A stretch of 25,825 bases of DNA, from the NCBI GenBank assembly GCA_001460835.1, contig CYKH01000126.1:6186-32010 (forward strand), written 5' to 3'. The DNA comes from Bodo saltans (taxonomy: Eukaryota; Euglenozoa; Kinetoplastea; Eubodonida; Bodonidae). The translations under genes and the position numbers were made by a program. How positions within the stretch are numbered: the stretch's first letter is position 1; every line of letters begins with the position of its first letter. Shown here in pieces: positions 14,607 through 22,723 of the stretch. The notes under the pieces are model-generated. The model did not search any database. It saw only the letters and a list, made by a program, of their open reading frames with translations, and had not been told where the DNA came from.

Positions 14607-16286
14607 ATGATCGACCCTCGTTTCTCTAATGAGAGGCTTCTAAATCGAACTGCACCCTCCCCCATCGGGGCATTGATGCCACGAATCGAATCTCGCATGT
14701 CACAGTTCTGCCGAGAGCAATTTGGTATTGATGAGCTGCAGCTGTCTCCATTTCGAGACCGAACAAACAGCGCTGCGGGGCAACGAGCAACTCCCTCAAA
14801 CGTCCGCCAGCTGCTGCAAAAATCTCGTCAAAATCGCATGGAACTTGTTCTTGGCTCTCGGCAAAGCTCTCCTCAATTAGAAGTCGATGCAGTGCATCCG
14901 GGTGACGAAGACAAGCTTCAAGCATCCACGACCAGCGATGTGTTTGCAGCGACTGCCGCTTCTTCTCGTGTGAGCGTGATGCAGTCACCAAAAATGTTGC
15001 GCTCATCCGTTCACTCAATCGATGAACTCATGTCCGCGACCCAGAAAGGACTAAAACATCAAACCAACAAAATCGGGAAAAACTCAAATGCCACTCTACA
15101 AACAGGTGGTGGTGGACACCTTACTTTTCGTGCAGGAGATCGGCAGCTCACTGGACGATTGACGCCGCTAGATACAAGAAGATCTGGTGGAACCCCACAT
15201 ACACATAACCTTCGGCCCAGCGGACATCAGCCTTCACCGTTTTTCTACACCGCAAACCACATGACGAAAGATGACATTACCAATTTGTTCGAAAAGATTT
15301 GTGATAAAATCGAAGCGAAAGCAACAGATGAAGCTGAAGAGCGAGCTGCTCAAGAACATCGCGCAAATTTCGGGACAATTATTGCTAACGTTATTCGCAT
15401 TTCTCGACCCATTTACTCCTTGGCGCGAAAGTACGTCCGCGACAACATTCCTACTGCGTCCTACAGAATGCATTTACGTGCACTTTGGAGATTTGCTGCG
15501 GGGCGCATTATCATTGCGCAGCAGAAGCAGCGTGCATCGCTTGCCAGAGATGCGAAGAAGAAATTCTTGGAGCTTTTGAAGGAGAAGCGTCTTAACGATG
15601 CTCGAGAACGAAAGAAACGACGTGGTGAGCTTGCAGTTGAGTTCTTCGCTCAAGTGATTCCGAAAAAAGCGTCACGGCTCCCTTCCCTTGCTGAGGTATG
15701 GTATAAAGAAATGCGTAGTCGTTTTCGTGAAATTTGTGACAACGACAAAATGGAGCTTACGATTCGTGATCTAAGCGGCAAAGTTGATGCTCTTATTCTT
15801 CGAAAGATCGATCGCGACCACAGTGGCACCGTGAGCTTCTTTGAGCTGCTCAAAATCGTGTACCCATCCATATTGGTTAAGGACCTACAAAACTTGATGC
15901 GCAAATGGGACATGGCAGAAGCCGAAACTTCAGTACAACTACCAACCGCAACTCTATTGTCAGACGAATCAAAGCGGCAAATTGAGCTGATATTTCGGAG
16001 ATGCGATGTTGGTGCCAAAGGTGTTATCAACAAAGCTGATATGATGACAATGTTTCTTCCAAAAGACTGGGCGAACGAGGAGCCACTTTGGTTTGAACAG
16101 TATTTTGCTCACGCCCAAGCTGTCGTTACCTTGGAAGAGTTTATGGAAATGATGAAGTTTTGTTATCATCCCTTCAAAAGTGGTGGCAACGGTGCTCGAA
16201 CTGATATCGGGCGAGATGCAGGCAAGAATCGCGGATTGCCTACAGAATTAGTCGCGGCTCAAGAGCGAGCACGGATTCCAGATTGA
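14607..16286 (+). CDS. EF-hand calcium-binding protein of unknown function
   Basis: This 559-residue protein has one canonical EF-hand loop at residues 402-413, DRDHSGTVSFFE, with all usual ligand positions filled (D1, D3, S5, T7, S9, E12), flanked by helices. A second, degenerate hand follows (about 450-475, IFRRCDVGAKGVINKADMM), which lacks several ligands and probably does not bind calcium. The first 200 residues are rich in S, T, Q, P and R and look disordered. Residues about 215-345 are charged and helical (ITNLFEKICDKIEAKATDEAEERA...), ending in a very basic stretch (LKEKRLNDARERKKRR). There is no signal peptide and no enzyme domain. It may be a calcium-responsive structural or flagellar protein, which are common in kinetoplastids, but that is inference. 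The stop is TGA. Confidence 0.75.
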   Translation: MIDPRFSNERLLNRTAPSPIGALMPRIESRMSQFCREQFGIDELQLSPFRDRTNSAAGQRATPSNVRQLLQKSRQNRMELVLGSRQSSPQLEVDAVHPGDEDKLQASTTSDVFAATAASSRVSVMQSPKMLRSSVHSIDELMSATQKGLKHQTNKIGKNSNATLQTGGGGHLTFRAGDRQLTGRLTPLDTRRSGGTPHTHNLRPSGHQPSPFFYTANHMTKDDITNLFEKICDKIEAKATDEAEERAAQEHRANFGTIIANVIRISRPIYSLARKYVRDNIPTASYRMHLRALWRFAAGRIIIAQQKQRASLARDAKKKFLELLKEKRLNDARERKKRRGELAVEFFAQVIPKKASRLPSLAEVWYKEMRSRFREICDNDKMELTIRDLSGKVDALILRKIDRDHSGTVSFFELLKIVYPSILVKDLQNLMRKWDMAEAETSVQLPTATLLSDESKRQIELIFRRCDVGAKGVINKADMMTMFLPKDWANEEPLWFEQYFAHAQAVVTLEEFMEMMKFCYHPFKSGGNGARTDIGRDAGKNRGLPTELVAAQERARIPD

Positions 16287-16315
16287 AGTTCTCGTGACCA
16301 CTGAAATTGACCTTT

Positions 16316-16422
16316 GTACATTGCTTTTTTGCAACAACATTACTCTCATGTGTCACTTGAAAATGTGTCGATGCGATGCGCCATCAATAATGTTTGTGAT
16401 GTGTTCAAAAGCCGTCAAATAG
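16316..16422 (+). promoter_or_regulatory. Weak pyrimidine tract and possible splice acceptor for RPC2
   Basis: The 143-bp spacer before RPC2 has only a short T-run (16325-16330) and a TACTCTC block. Candidate acceptors are AGs at 16410-16411 and 16421-16422. It is the poorest acceptor region in the window. Confidence 0.3.
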
Positions 16423-16429
16423 CAACAAC

Positions 16430-19400
16430 ATGGCAAAGATAGAAACCGATGAAGACATTATCAATCGGAAGAAAATTGAAATTCTTCCTGCATTGATCAA
16501 CATGAAGGGATTGCTTAGCCATCATATCGCTTCGTTTGATCATCTTGTTGGAGTTGAGCTGAAGAAAATTTTGATCAACGATTCAAACCGCGAGATCAAG
16601 AGCAGCATTGACCCTGATATTGTCATTCGATACACAAACATCAGAGTTCTTAACCCGCAGGAGATTGTTGCGAAGGGCCAACAACCGAAGAAGATTACTC
16701 CCCATGAATGCCGCCTTCGAGATCTCACATATCGTGGTGACATGATTGTGGACGTAGAGTACACCACCAGGGACAAGACGCGTAAAGTGTGCACCGAAAC
16801 CGACATCAAGATCGGCACAATCCCAATCATGCTCAAATCACAATCATGCAATTTGCATGGAAAGCGGAAAGAAGACATTGTACAAATGCGCGAGTGCGTC
16901 TTGGATCCTGGTGGCTACTTCATCATCAAAGGTGTTGAGAAAGTATGCCTAGTGCAAGAACAGCAAAGCAAGAATCGTGTTATCATCGAAGCCGATGACC
17001 ATGGAAATATTCTTGCACACGTTCAATCCAAGACTCATTACTCCATTTCGAAGTGTTCAGTGACCTTCCGTAAGGGAAAGGTGGTGATGACTCACCGTAG
17101 TTTTACGGAAGATATTCCCGTCGTCATTCTTCTCAAAGCTCTTGGATTAGAAAGCGATCAACACATTGCGCAGCACATTGGATCTGGGCCTGAAGTTGAA
17201 AAGGTATTGTTTGCATGTTTTGAGCATGCTGCGAAACACGGCGTCGTGAATCAGAACGACGCGCTGGCTTTCATCGGTGAGCGTCGCAAAGAGAACGCTT
17301 GGGAGGTCGATGACGGAAATGCGACGAACAAGCAGCAAGTTATCAAGTCAAAGGCTGATCGAGCAGCAGATTTCCTTGCTAGTGTCCTACTTTGTCATAT
17401 TCGCGAAGGAGAGGTCCAACGCGACTGGAACTTTCGGCACAAGGCTCTCTACGTTTGTTACATGGTGAGACGAATGATTGAAGCAACAAAAGATTCAACA
17501 CTTCTCGACGAGCGAGATTTTTACGGCAATAAACGGTTCGAGACCACTGGAACTCTGATGGCTCTCCTCTTCGAAGACCTCCTGAAGCAGTTCAATCGTG
17601 TTGTCAAAACCGCCATGGATCAGCAACTTTCGAAAAAAGATGCTACAAAGCCTTTTAGCGTTAAGCAATTGATGGAAAGCAAGGCCGAAGTGATCCAGAA
17701 CGGAATGCAAATGGCTGTCAGCAGTGGCAGGTGGGAACTCAAACGCTTTAACATGAGTCGTCAAGGTATTACCCAAGTCCTCTCGCGGCTCTCGTACATT
17801 GCGTGTCTCGGTATGATGACCCGCTTAGCGTCATCTTTCGAAAAAACGCGAAAAGTTAGTGGACCTCGATCGCTTCAGCCCAGTCAATGGGGAATGGTCT
17901 GCCCATGCGATACACCAGAAGGTGAAAGTTGTGGGCTAGTTAAGAACTTTGCGCTCCTCAGCCAAGTTACACTGGATCTCGACGATTTTCTCGTGAGATC
18001 AGCCATGCACAACTTGGGAGTAGAAGAAATCGACACGGTGAGTCCGGCGGAGTTTCTGATGCACCACACCGTTTTTCTCAACGGAACTCTCATCGGCATT
18101 CATCGTTATCCCAACCGACTGACAAGAGGAATCCGGGCCCTTCGACGCAGTGGCCGCCTCCATCCACACGTTTCTGTTTACTCCCAGTCAAAGCAGAAGT
18201 CTGTCCACCTAGGGTGCGACGGAGGTCGTATCGTCAGACTCTACCTTGTGGTCAATGATGGCAAGTTGGTCGTGACACCAGAACATTTAGATCAGCTTCG
18301 TGATGGCAAGCGCACAATTAACGACTTTCTCGCGGAAGGCATCGTAGAATTCGTTGACGTGAACGAAGGCAATGACTGTCTCATCGCAGTATATCCCAAA
18401 GACATCACGATCCACACAACACATATGGAAGTGGAGCCGCTGAGCATGCTCGGTGTCGTTGCTGGTATCATCCCATATCCCCACCACAATCAATCTGCTC
18501 GTAATACATTCCAATCTGCTATGGGCAAGCAAGCCCTTGGTGGCATTGCATACAACCAGCAGATTCGGGTCGACACCGTTCTTCTTCTCGGTGTTTACCC
18601 TCAACGCCCATTGTGTCGCAGCAAGGCAATGAATATCACGAACTACGAAAAGCTTGGCGCAGGCATTAACGCAATCGTGTGCGTGATGAGTTACAGCGGC
18701 TACGATATCGAAGATGCTCAGATCTACAACCGCTCATCGCTAGATCGAGGATATGGACGCTGTATCGTCCTGCGAAAACATGAGATAGAACTCCAAAAGC
18801 AACCCAATGGGCAGTTCGATATTGTACTGCCATCTGACTCCACTGATCCTCGTTTCAAGTACTTGAACAACGACGGTATTATTAGCAAAGGTGCACCTGT
18901 GAAGCAGTTTGATGTCCTCGTCAACAAGTTTCAACCAGTACCTGGAGGTAATCCGAAGGCCACTCCGCTAGTATTCAAATACCCTCAAACTGCAATTGTA
19001 GACCACGTCGTGATCACCCCACCCGGTGACAGCGAGCGGTCACATGATGTTGAACAAAAAATCAAAGTTGTTACTAGAGAAGTGCGTCCACCGGAGCCCG
19101 GTGACAAATTTTCTAGTCGGCATGGTCAGAAAGGTGTCGTTGGTCTTATCACAGATGGAACGAACCTACCCTTCAACGAAAAAGGAATGACGCCTGATAT
19201 GATCATGAACCCTCACGGTTTCCCTTCGCGTATGACCGTGGGCAAACTAATTGAGCTGGTGTCTGGCAAGCGCGGTGTGATCGAAGGCCGCTTCGGTGAT
19301 GGCACCGCTTTTGCTGGCGACTCAGTCGACGGCATCGGCTCAGCACTTGTTCAGAGTGGTTTCAACTACCAAGGGAAAGATGTGTTCTATTCTGGCATTA

Positions 19401-19819
19401 CCGGTGAACTGATGCCAGCCTACGTCTTTTTCGGTCCTATTTACTACCAGCGCCTGAAGCACATGGTGACCGATAAAATGCACGCTCGGGCCGGTGGACC
19501 ACGCTCACTTCTCACTCGTCAGCCGACTGAAGGTCGAGCCAGAAGCGGTGGATTGCGTGTAGGTGAAATGGAGCGCGATTGCATGGTGGGATACGGCGCC
19601 GCAATGCTTTTGAATGAGAGACTTTTGAAGAGTTCCGATATTTTCACTGCGGATGTGTGTAGTCACTGTGGTCACCTTGGATTCAAAGGGTACTGTCCAT
19701 ACTGCCATGCGAAAGGAACCATCTCAAAGGTCAATATGCCCTACGCATTCAAGCTGTTGTTGCAAGAAATGCAAGGAATGGGCATCAGCACTCGGCTAGT
19801 TTTGGATGACATCAATTAA
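16430..19819 (+). CDS. RPC2: RNA polymerase III second-largest subunit
   Basis: RPC2 forms, with RPC1, the active centre of RNA polymerase III, which transcribes tRNA, 5S and small RNA genes. At 1129 residues it is full length (human about 1133). Pol III character shows near the N-terminus in KKITPHECRLRDLTYRGDMIVDVEYT, in DPGGYFIIKGVEKVCLVQEQQSKNRVI, and in the lack of the insertions typical of RPB2 and RPA2. Core motifs include CPCDTPEGESCGLVKN, SYSGYDIEDAQIYNRSSLDRG (E761 and D762, the acidic pair of the active centre), GDKFSSRHGQKGV (892 onward) and the C-terminal zinc site C1077, C1080, C1089, C1092 (CSHCGHLGFKGYCPYC). It ends in FKLLLQEMQGMGI, the clamp-anchor segment. Codon use is like its neighbours, and no intron or frameshift is seen. 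Confidence 0.96.
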   Translation: MAKIETDEDIINRKKIEILPALINMKGLLSHHIASFDHLVGVELKKILINDSNREIKSSIDPDIVIRYTNIRVLNPQEIVAKGQQPKKITPHECRLRDLTYRGDMIVDVEYTTRDKTRKVCTETDIKIGTIPIMLKSQSCNLHGKRKEDIVQMRECVLDPGGYFIIKGVEKVCLVQEQQSKNRVIIEADDHGNILAHVQSKTHYSISKCSVTFRKGKVVMTHRSFTEDIPVVILLKALGLESDQHIAQHIGSGPEVEKVLFACFEHAAKHGVVNQNDALAFIGERRKENAWEVDDGNATNKQQVIKSKADRAADFLASVLLCHIREGEVQRDWNFRHKALYVCYMVRRMIEATKDSTLLDERDFYGNKRFETTGTLMALLFEDLLKQFNRVVKTAMDQQLSKKDATKPFSVKQLMESKAEVIQNGMQMAVSSGRWELKRFNMSRQGITQVLSRLSYIACLGMMTRLASSFEKTRKVSGPRSLQPSQWGMVCPCDTPEGESCGLVKNFALLSQVTLDLDDFLVRSAMHNLGVEEIDTVSPAEFLMHHTVFLNGTLIGIHRYPNRLTRGIRALRRSGRLHPHVSVYSQSKQKSVHLGCDGGRIVRLYLVVNDGKLVVTPEHLDQLRDGKRTINDFLAEGIVEFVDVNEGNDCLIAVYPKDITIHTTHMEVEPLSMLGVVAGIIPYPHHNQSARNTFQSAMGKQALGGIAYNQQIRVDTVLLLGVYPQRPLCRSKAMNITNYEKLGAGINAIVCVMSYSGYDIEDAQIYNRSSLDRGYGRCIVLRKHEIELQKQPNGQFDIVLPSDSTDPRFKYLNNDGIISKGAPVKQFDVLVNKFQPVPGGNPKATPLVFKYPQTAIVDHVVITPPGDSERSHDVEQKIKVVTREVRPPEPGDKFSSRHGQKGVVGLITDGTNLPFNEKGMTPDMIMNPHGFPSRMTVGKLIELVSGKRGVIEGRFGDGTAFAGDSVDGIGSALVQSGFNYQGKDVFYSGITGELMPAYVFFGPIYYQRLKHMVTDKMHARAGGPRSLLTRQPTEGRARSGGLRVGEMERDCMVGYGAAMLLNERLLKSSDIFTADVCSHCGHLGFKGYCPYCHAKGTISKVNMPYAFKLLLQEMQGMGISTRLVLDDIN

Positions 19820-19907
19820 CGAGTTAAATTGCACCCGTTTGCACACGACAACATGAAAGTTTCTTTTTTGAACAAAATCATTGTCATTATTATCCACGTT
19901 CATCATT

Positions 19908-19939
19908 GTTTTTCTACTTTTGCTTTGAAACTACTGCAG
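19908..19939 (+). promoter_or_regulatory. Polypyrimidine tract and trans-splice acceptor for the SET-like gene
   Basis: TTTTTCTACTTTTGCTTTG is followed by CTACTGCAG with the AG at 19938-19939, directly next to ATG 19940. The tract lies inside the longer frame that opens at 19829, so the ATG at 19853 upstream of it is unlikely to be used. Confidence 0.55.
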
Positions 19940-20866
19940 ATGAAAGTGCTTTCGTCCGCACTTCGAGTAGCGCGGCACCACATCAGCCGTGATTGGGAAC
20001 TTGTTGACTCAAAACTCATCAGTTCGGTGAGGCCTCATGGTATCGGACTCTGTCCGATATTAACCACTATGCACTCGCCCTCAAAGCGGCGCCGGGCTCT
20101 CAGTGTCCACGCCGAGTATTCGGTGCCCAAAGACTGTCCCCTCGCAGTAATCCCTTTTGGCTGTGCGATCGGAGCTCATTCATGGCTAGATACTGATCGG
20201 ACGTATCTATTGCCCTCAGTCGATGACTTGAGAAATTGTCTTGGTAAGTGTGGCCACGAAGAATTAGTTGATGTTGTTGGCATTGCTTTGTCCCTTTGCT
20301 TTCATCTGGTGCAACTTCAACCTTCATTACGGTGTACGTGGTTCGCGGCCATGCTACAATCGATTTCAACTGTCAACGCCGTCCTTCAGGACGATAATGA
20401 AATCCTTTCGGCAACAATCCGCGAGATTCACACTGTGTTGGCGACGTCAATGATTGTTCCACATATTGACGCGTTTGAAGTTAGTGTGAAGTATTCTCTT
20501 GGCTCGCTTGTTGAACTTGAGAGCCCAAAAGATGCCGCTACTTCTGATGAATCAAACGATGAACCTGCAGTCTGTTTTGCGGTTGTTCCAGTGTTAGATG
20601 CCGTGGTCAACAAATATAGTGTTCCTGCCAACGTAGCACTACACAAGCTGTCGCGTGATAGCATTCGGGCGTTGCGTCGTGATGGGTTTCCGTTGATTGG
20701 ATGCGGACAGAGCCTCATTTCTGCCGATGCAAAAACGGACTATTTGGTTCTCGTATCTCTTGATGATATACGAGGTGGTGAAGAGCTGTCGCTCAATCAA
20801 AGTTTTCCTGTGGGCAGACCAGATCTTTGGTCGTCTCTGGAACGGCTTCGACTGGGCGTCTCATGA
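19940..20866 (+). CDS. Divergent SET-domain-like protein (putative methyltransferase)
   Basis: The product is 308 residues if translation starts at ATG 19940; the next in-frame ATG is 29 codons on, at 20027 or later, and cannot be excluded given that the acceptor AG abuts 19940. The sequence has features of the SETD3/SETD6 type of split SET domain. AVVPVLDAVVNKYSVPANVAL resembles the P-x-x-D-x-x-N-H-x-x-x-A-N block, and LVLVSLDDIRGGEELSLNQSFPV resembles the end of SET domains (A-x-R-D-I-x-x-G-E-E-L-x-x-x-Y-G). The Asn-His pair that contacts the cofactor is changed here to Asn-Lys, and the catalytic tyrosine region reads LNQSF. These changes suggest a degenerate or inactive fold, or a different substrate. 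The N-terminal half is helical and unassigned. The call is tentative. Confidence 0.5.
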   Translation: MKVLSSALRVARHHISRDWELVDSKLISSVRPHGIGLCPILTTMHSPSKRRRALSVHAEYSVPKDCPLAVIPFGCAIGAHSWLDTDRTYLLPSVDDLRNCLGKCGHEELVDVVGIALSLCFHLVQLQPSLRCTWFAAMLQSISTVNAVLQDDNEILSATIREIHTVLATSMIVPHIDAFEVSVKYSLGSLVELESPKDAATSDESNDEPAVCFAVVPVLDAVVNKYSVPANVALHKLSRDSIRALRRDGFPLIGCGQSLISADAKTDYLVLVSLDDIRGGEELSLNQSFPVGRPDLWSSLERLRLGVS

Positions 20867-20937
20867 TGTTTTTGTTGCTCGAACGTAATCATGCACATTT
20901 AATCCAAACTAACTACATGCTACTTTGCACACCTAAG

Positions 20938-20980
20938 TTTGTTCGTTGTTGTTTTTTTACCTTTGACGGTGTCACACTAG
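20938..20980 (+). promoter_or_regulatory. Polypyrimidine tract and trans-splice acceptor for the XRN-like gene
   Basis: A GTTGTTTTTTTACC tract leads to CACACTAG with the AG at 20979-20980, 8 bp before ATG 20989. This places the upstream part of the long open frame (from 20827, overlapping the previous gene) outside the mRNA. Confidence 0.65.
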
Positions 20981-20988
20981 GCATTGTT

Positions 20989-22620
20989 ATGGGAACTTTT
21001 GGATTGTGGAAGTACGTCGCAGCACACAATGTTCAATACGCCGCCGATAAGAAAGTTGGCGGTGGAGTTGACCATATGTTTCTCGATATGAATGGCTTGA
21101 TGCACATGAGCTACTCGAAAGCGTCTCCGACAAGCGCCACAACAATGAAGAACTTGAAATCTTTGATTCAAAAGCTCTTGAACCTGTACAACCCGACAAA
21201 ATCTCTGATTGTTGTGTTTGACGGGCCGGCTCCAACGGCAAAACTCCGTACTCAACGCGAACGCCGGCAAAGTATGCTTAAAAACAGCGAAAGTATGGAG
21301 CTTAATGAGGCTCAAATCGTCACCGGAAGTCCGTTTGTGCTCGACTGCGAGAAAGAGATCATTGAAATGTTGAGAATAGGAGCCGCGCAAAAGAAATTGT
21401 GTGGCGTGGAAATTGACGGCATGCTGGTGCTTCGTGTCAATGGTTCCACAGTGCCAGGCGAAGGGGAAATTAAAATTGGAGAAGAATTGAGGCGGCTTCC
21501 ATATGTTGCCGGAGCATACGATCCTGACGATCGTGTTGTTGTCGTTGGGAATGACTCTGACCTCATTCTAACGTGCATCGCCTGCACCCCGTATCATAAC
21601 TTCTTCGTCGTCAATCCTTTTACGTTTGTTGCAACACACGTCGGGGAACTCATGACACATTGGACAAATGTTGACTCGGTTCGAAAACTTCCTCTTGAGC
21701 TGCTTCCTTCGTTCCGGCTCGACTTTGTGTTTTTGGCGCTGCTGGCAGGTGGCGATCACTACCCTGGGATCGAAGATGACTGGTTACAGTTGTGGCGACG
21801 TTACCGCAAGCTTCGACTTGACGGCGGATTCTTCCGTCAATCACTCGTTACTCGAGACTCGAAGGGGGAAACTCAGCTGCATTGGGAGCTGTTTCGAGCT
21901 GTTGCCGCGCGAGATCATGGTGTTATGCAACATTACGTTGGATCGAAAAACAAGCGGAAAACTGTCAAGGCACAGGGGAGCACTACTGCACCCGAGAGTG
22001 GTATTCAACTGCTTAAGGATGTACGATGGTCCTTCGACATGGTCTCAGGGCAACCGTGCTCCGACTATTACCATCATCACCGCGGTGAAGCCCCTCGGCT
22101 CAGTAGCCTGAGGAGTGCTTTAGGTTCCAAAGGAGTGAATGGACAATCTGCTGTTGTTCACTCAACTGTACCACCGCTGTTGCCATTGCAAGTCTACGTT
22201 GCTGTGATTGGCGTTTCGAGATTATTACCAGTTGCAATACGAAATTCGATTGACTCGACGACACTCAAAGCTTTTGAGCAGACTTTGTCCGTTGGAAAAA
22301 TTCTTTCATCAGTCGAGGAATTTTTTAAAGTACTTCGGTTGGATCAGCTGTCCAACGTAGAAAAACTTGCACTCAAGTTTGGAGACATCTGCGATGTGAT
22401 TGCGCTTGATCCTACTCTGGATGTCGTATCTTCAAGGTCATTTTTCTCGTATCCTGTGGATGTCAATCAGATTTCTTTCAAAAACCTGTACGACTCGCGC
22501 GGAGTTCGCCTTATGAGAATTCGTCCCGTCGCAGACGCAGCAGTTCCAGTTGTGGAGCCAATTCCTGGGATCGCTGACGAAGTGGTATCCAGCTCTGACG
22601 AAGTCGTTGAAACTTGTTAA
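20989..22620 (+). CDS. Compact XRN-family 5'-3' exoribonuclease
   Basis: XRN enzymes degrade 5'-monophosphate RNA processively. From ATG 20989 the protein is 543 residues and begins MGTFGLWKYV, the conserved Met-Gly start that in XRN1/XRN2 lies near the active site; this, and the acceptor just upstream, decides the start. Acidic catalytic residues are recognisable in DMNG (D33), PGEGEIK (E158 and E160), GNDSDLIL (D189 and D191) and LLAGGDHYPG (D256), the last corresponding to the G-N-D block of other XRNs. The N-terminal nuclease core therefore looks active. The remainder (about 300-543) is diverged and much shorter than usual (XRN2 has about 950 and XRN1 about 1700 residues), so most of the C-terminal supporting domains are missing. 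It may match one of the four trypanosome XRN types (XRNA to XRND), but I cannot tell which. Confidence 0.85.
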   Translation: MGTFGLWKYVAAHNVQYAADKKVGGGVDHMFLDMNGLMHMSYSKASPTSATTMKNLKSLIQKLLNLYNPTKSLIVVFDGPAPTAKLRTQRERRQSMLKNSESMELNEAQIVTGSPFVLDCEKEIIEMLRIGAAQKKLCGVEIDGMLVLRVNGSTVPGEGEIKIGEELRRLPYVAGAYDPDDRVVVVGNDSDLILTCIACTPYHNFFVVNPFTFVATHVGELMTHWTNVDSVRKLPLELLPSFRLDFVFLALLAGGDHYPGIEDDWLQLWRRYRKLRLDGGFFRQSLVTRDSKGETQLHWELFRAVAARDHGVMQHYVGSKNKRKTVKAQGSTTAPESGIQLLKDVRWSFDMVSGQPCSDYYHHHRGEAPRLSSLRSALGSKGVNGQSAVVHSTVPPLLPLQVYVAVIGVSRLLPVAIRNSIDSTTLKAFEQTLSVGKILSSVEEFFKVLRLDQLSNVEKLALKFGDICDVIALDPTLDVVSSRSFFSYPVDVNQISFKNLYDSRGVRLMRIRPVADAAVPVVEPIPGIADEVVSSSDEVVETC

Positions 22621-22690
22621 CTGCAATAGTCAGTTGGTTGGATAATGCTTTTGCTTTTTGAATGCCTCCGAAGTCAGCCTTTCAAAATTA

Positions 22691-22712
22691 TTGTTGTCTT
22701 TTTCCGATTAAG
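22691..22712 (+). promoter_or_regulatory. Polypyrimidine tract and trans-splice acceptor for the acyl-CoA dehydrogenase gene
   Basis: TTGTTGTCTTTTTCC is followed by GATTAAG with the AG at 22711-22712, only 11 bp before ATG 22724. Confidence 0.6.
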
Positions 22713-22723
22713 GAGTCTTCATC

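Noticed and set aside
20827-20988. N-terminal extension of the XRN frame
   Set aside because: Overlaps the end of the SET-like gene, contains the splice-acceptor tract, and lies before the conserved Met-Gly start of XRN enzymes.
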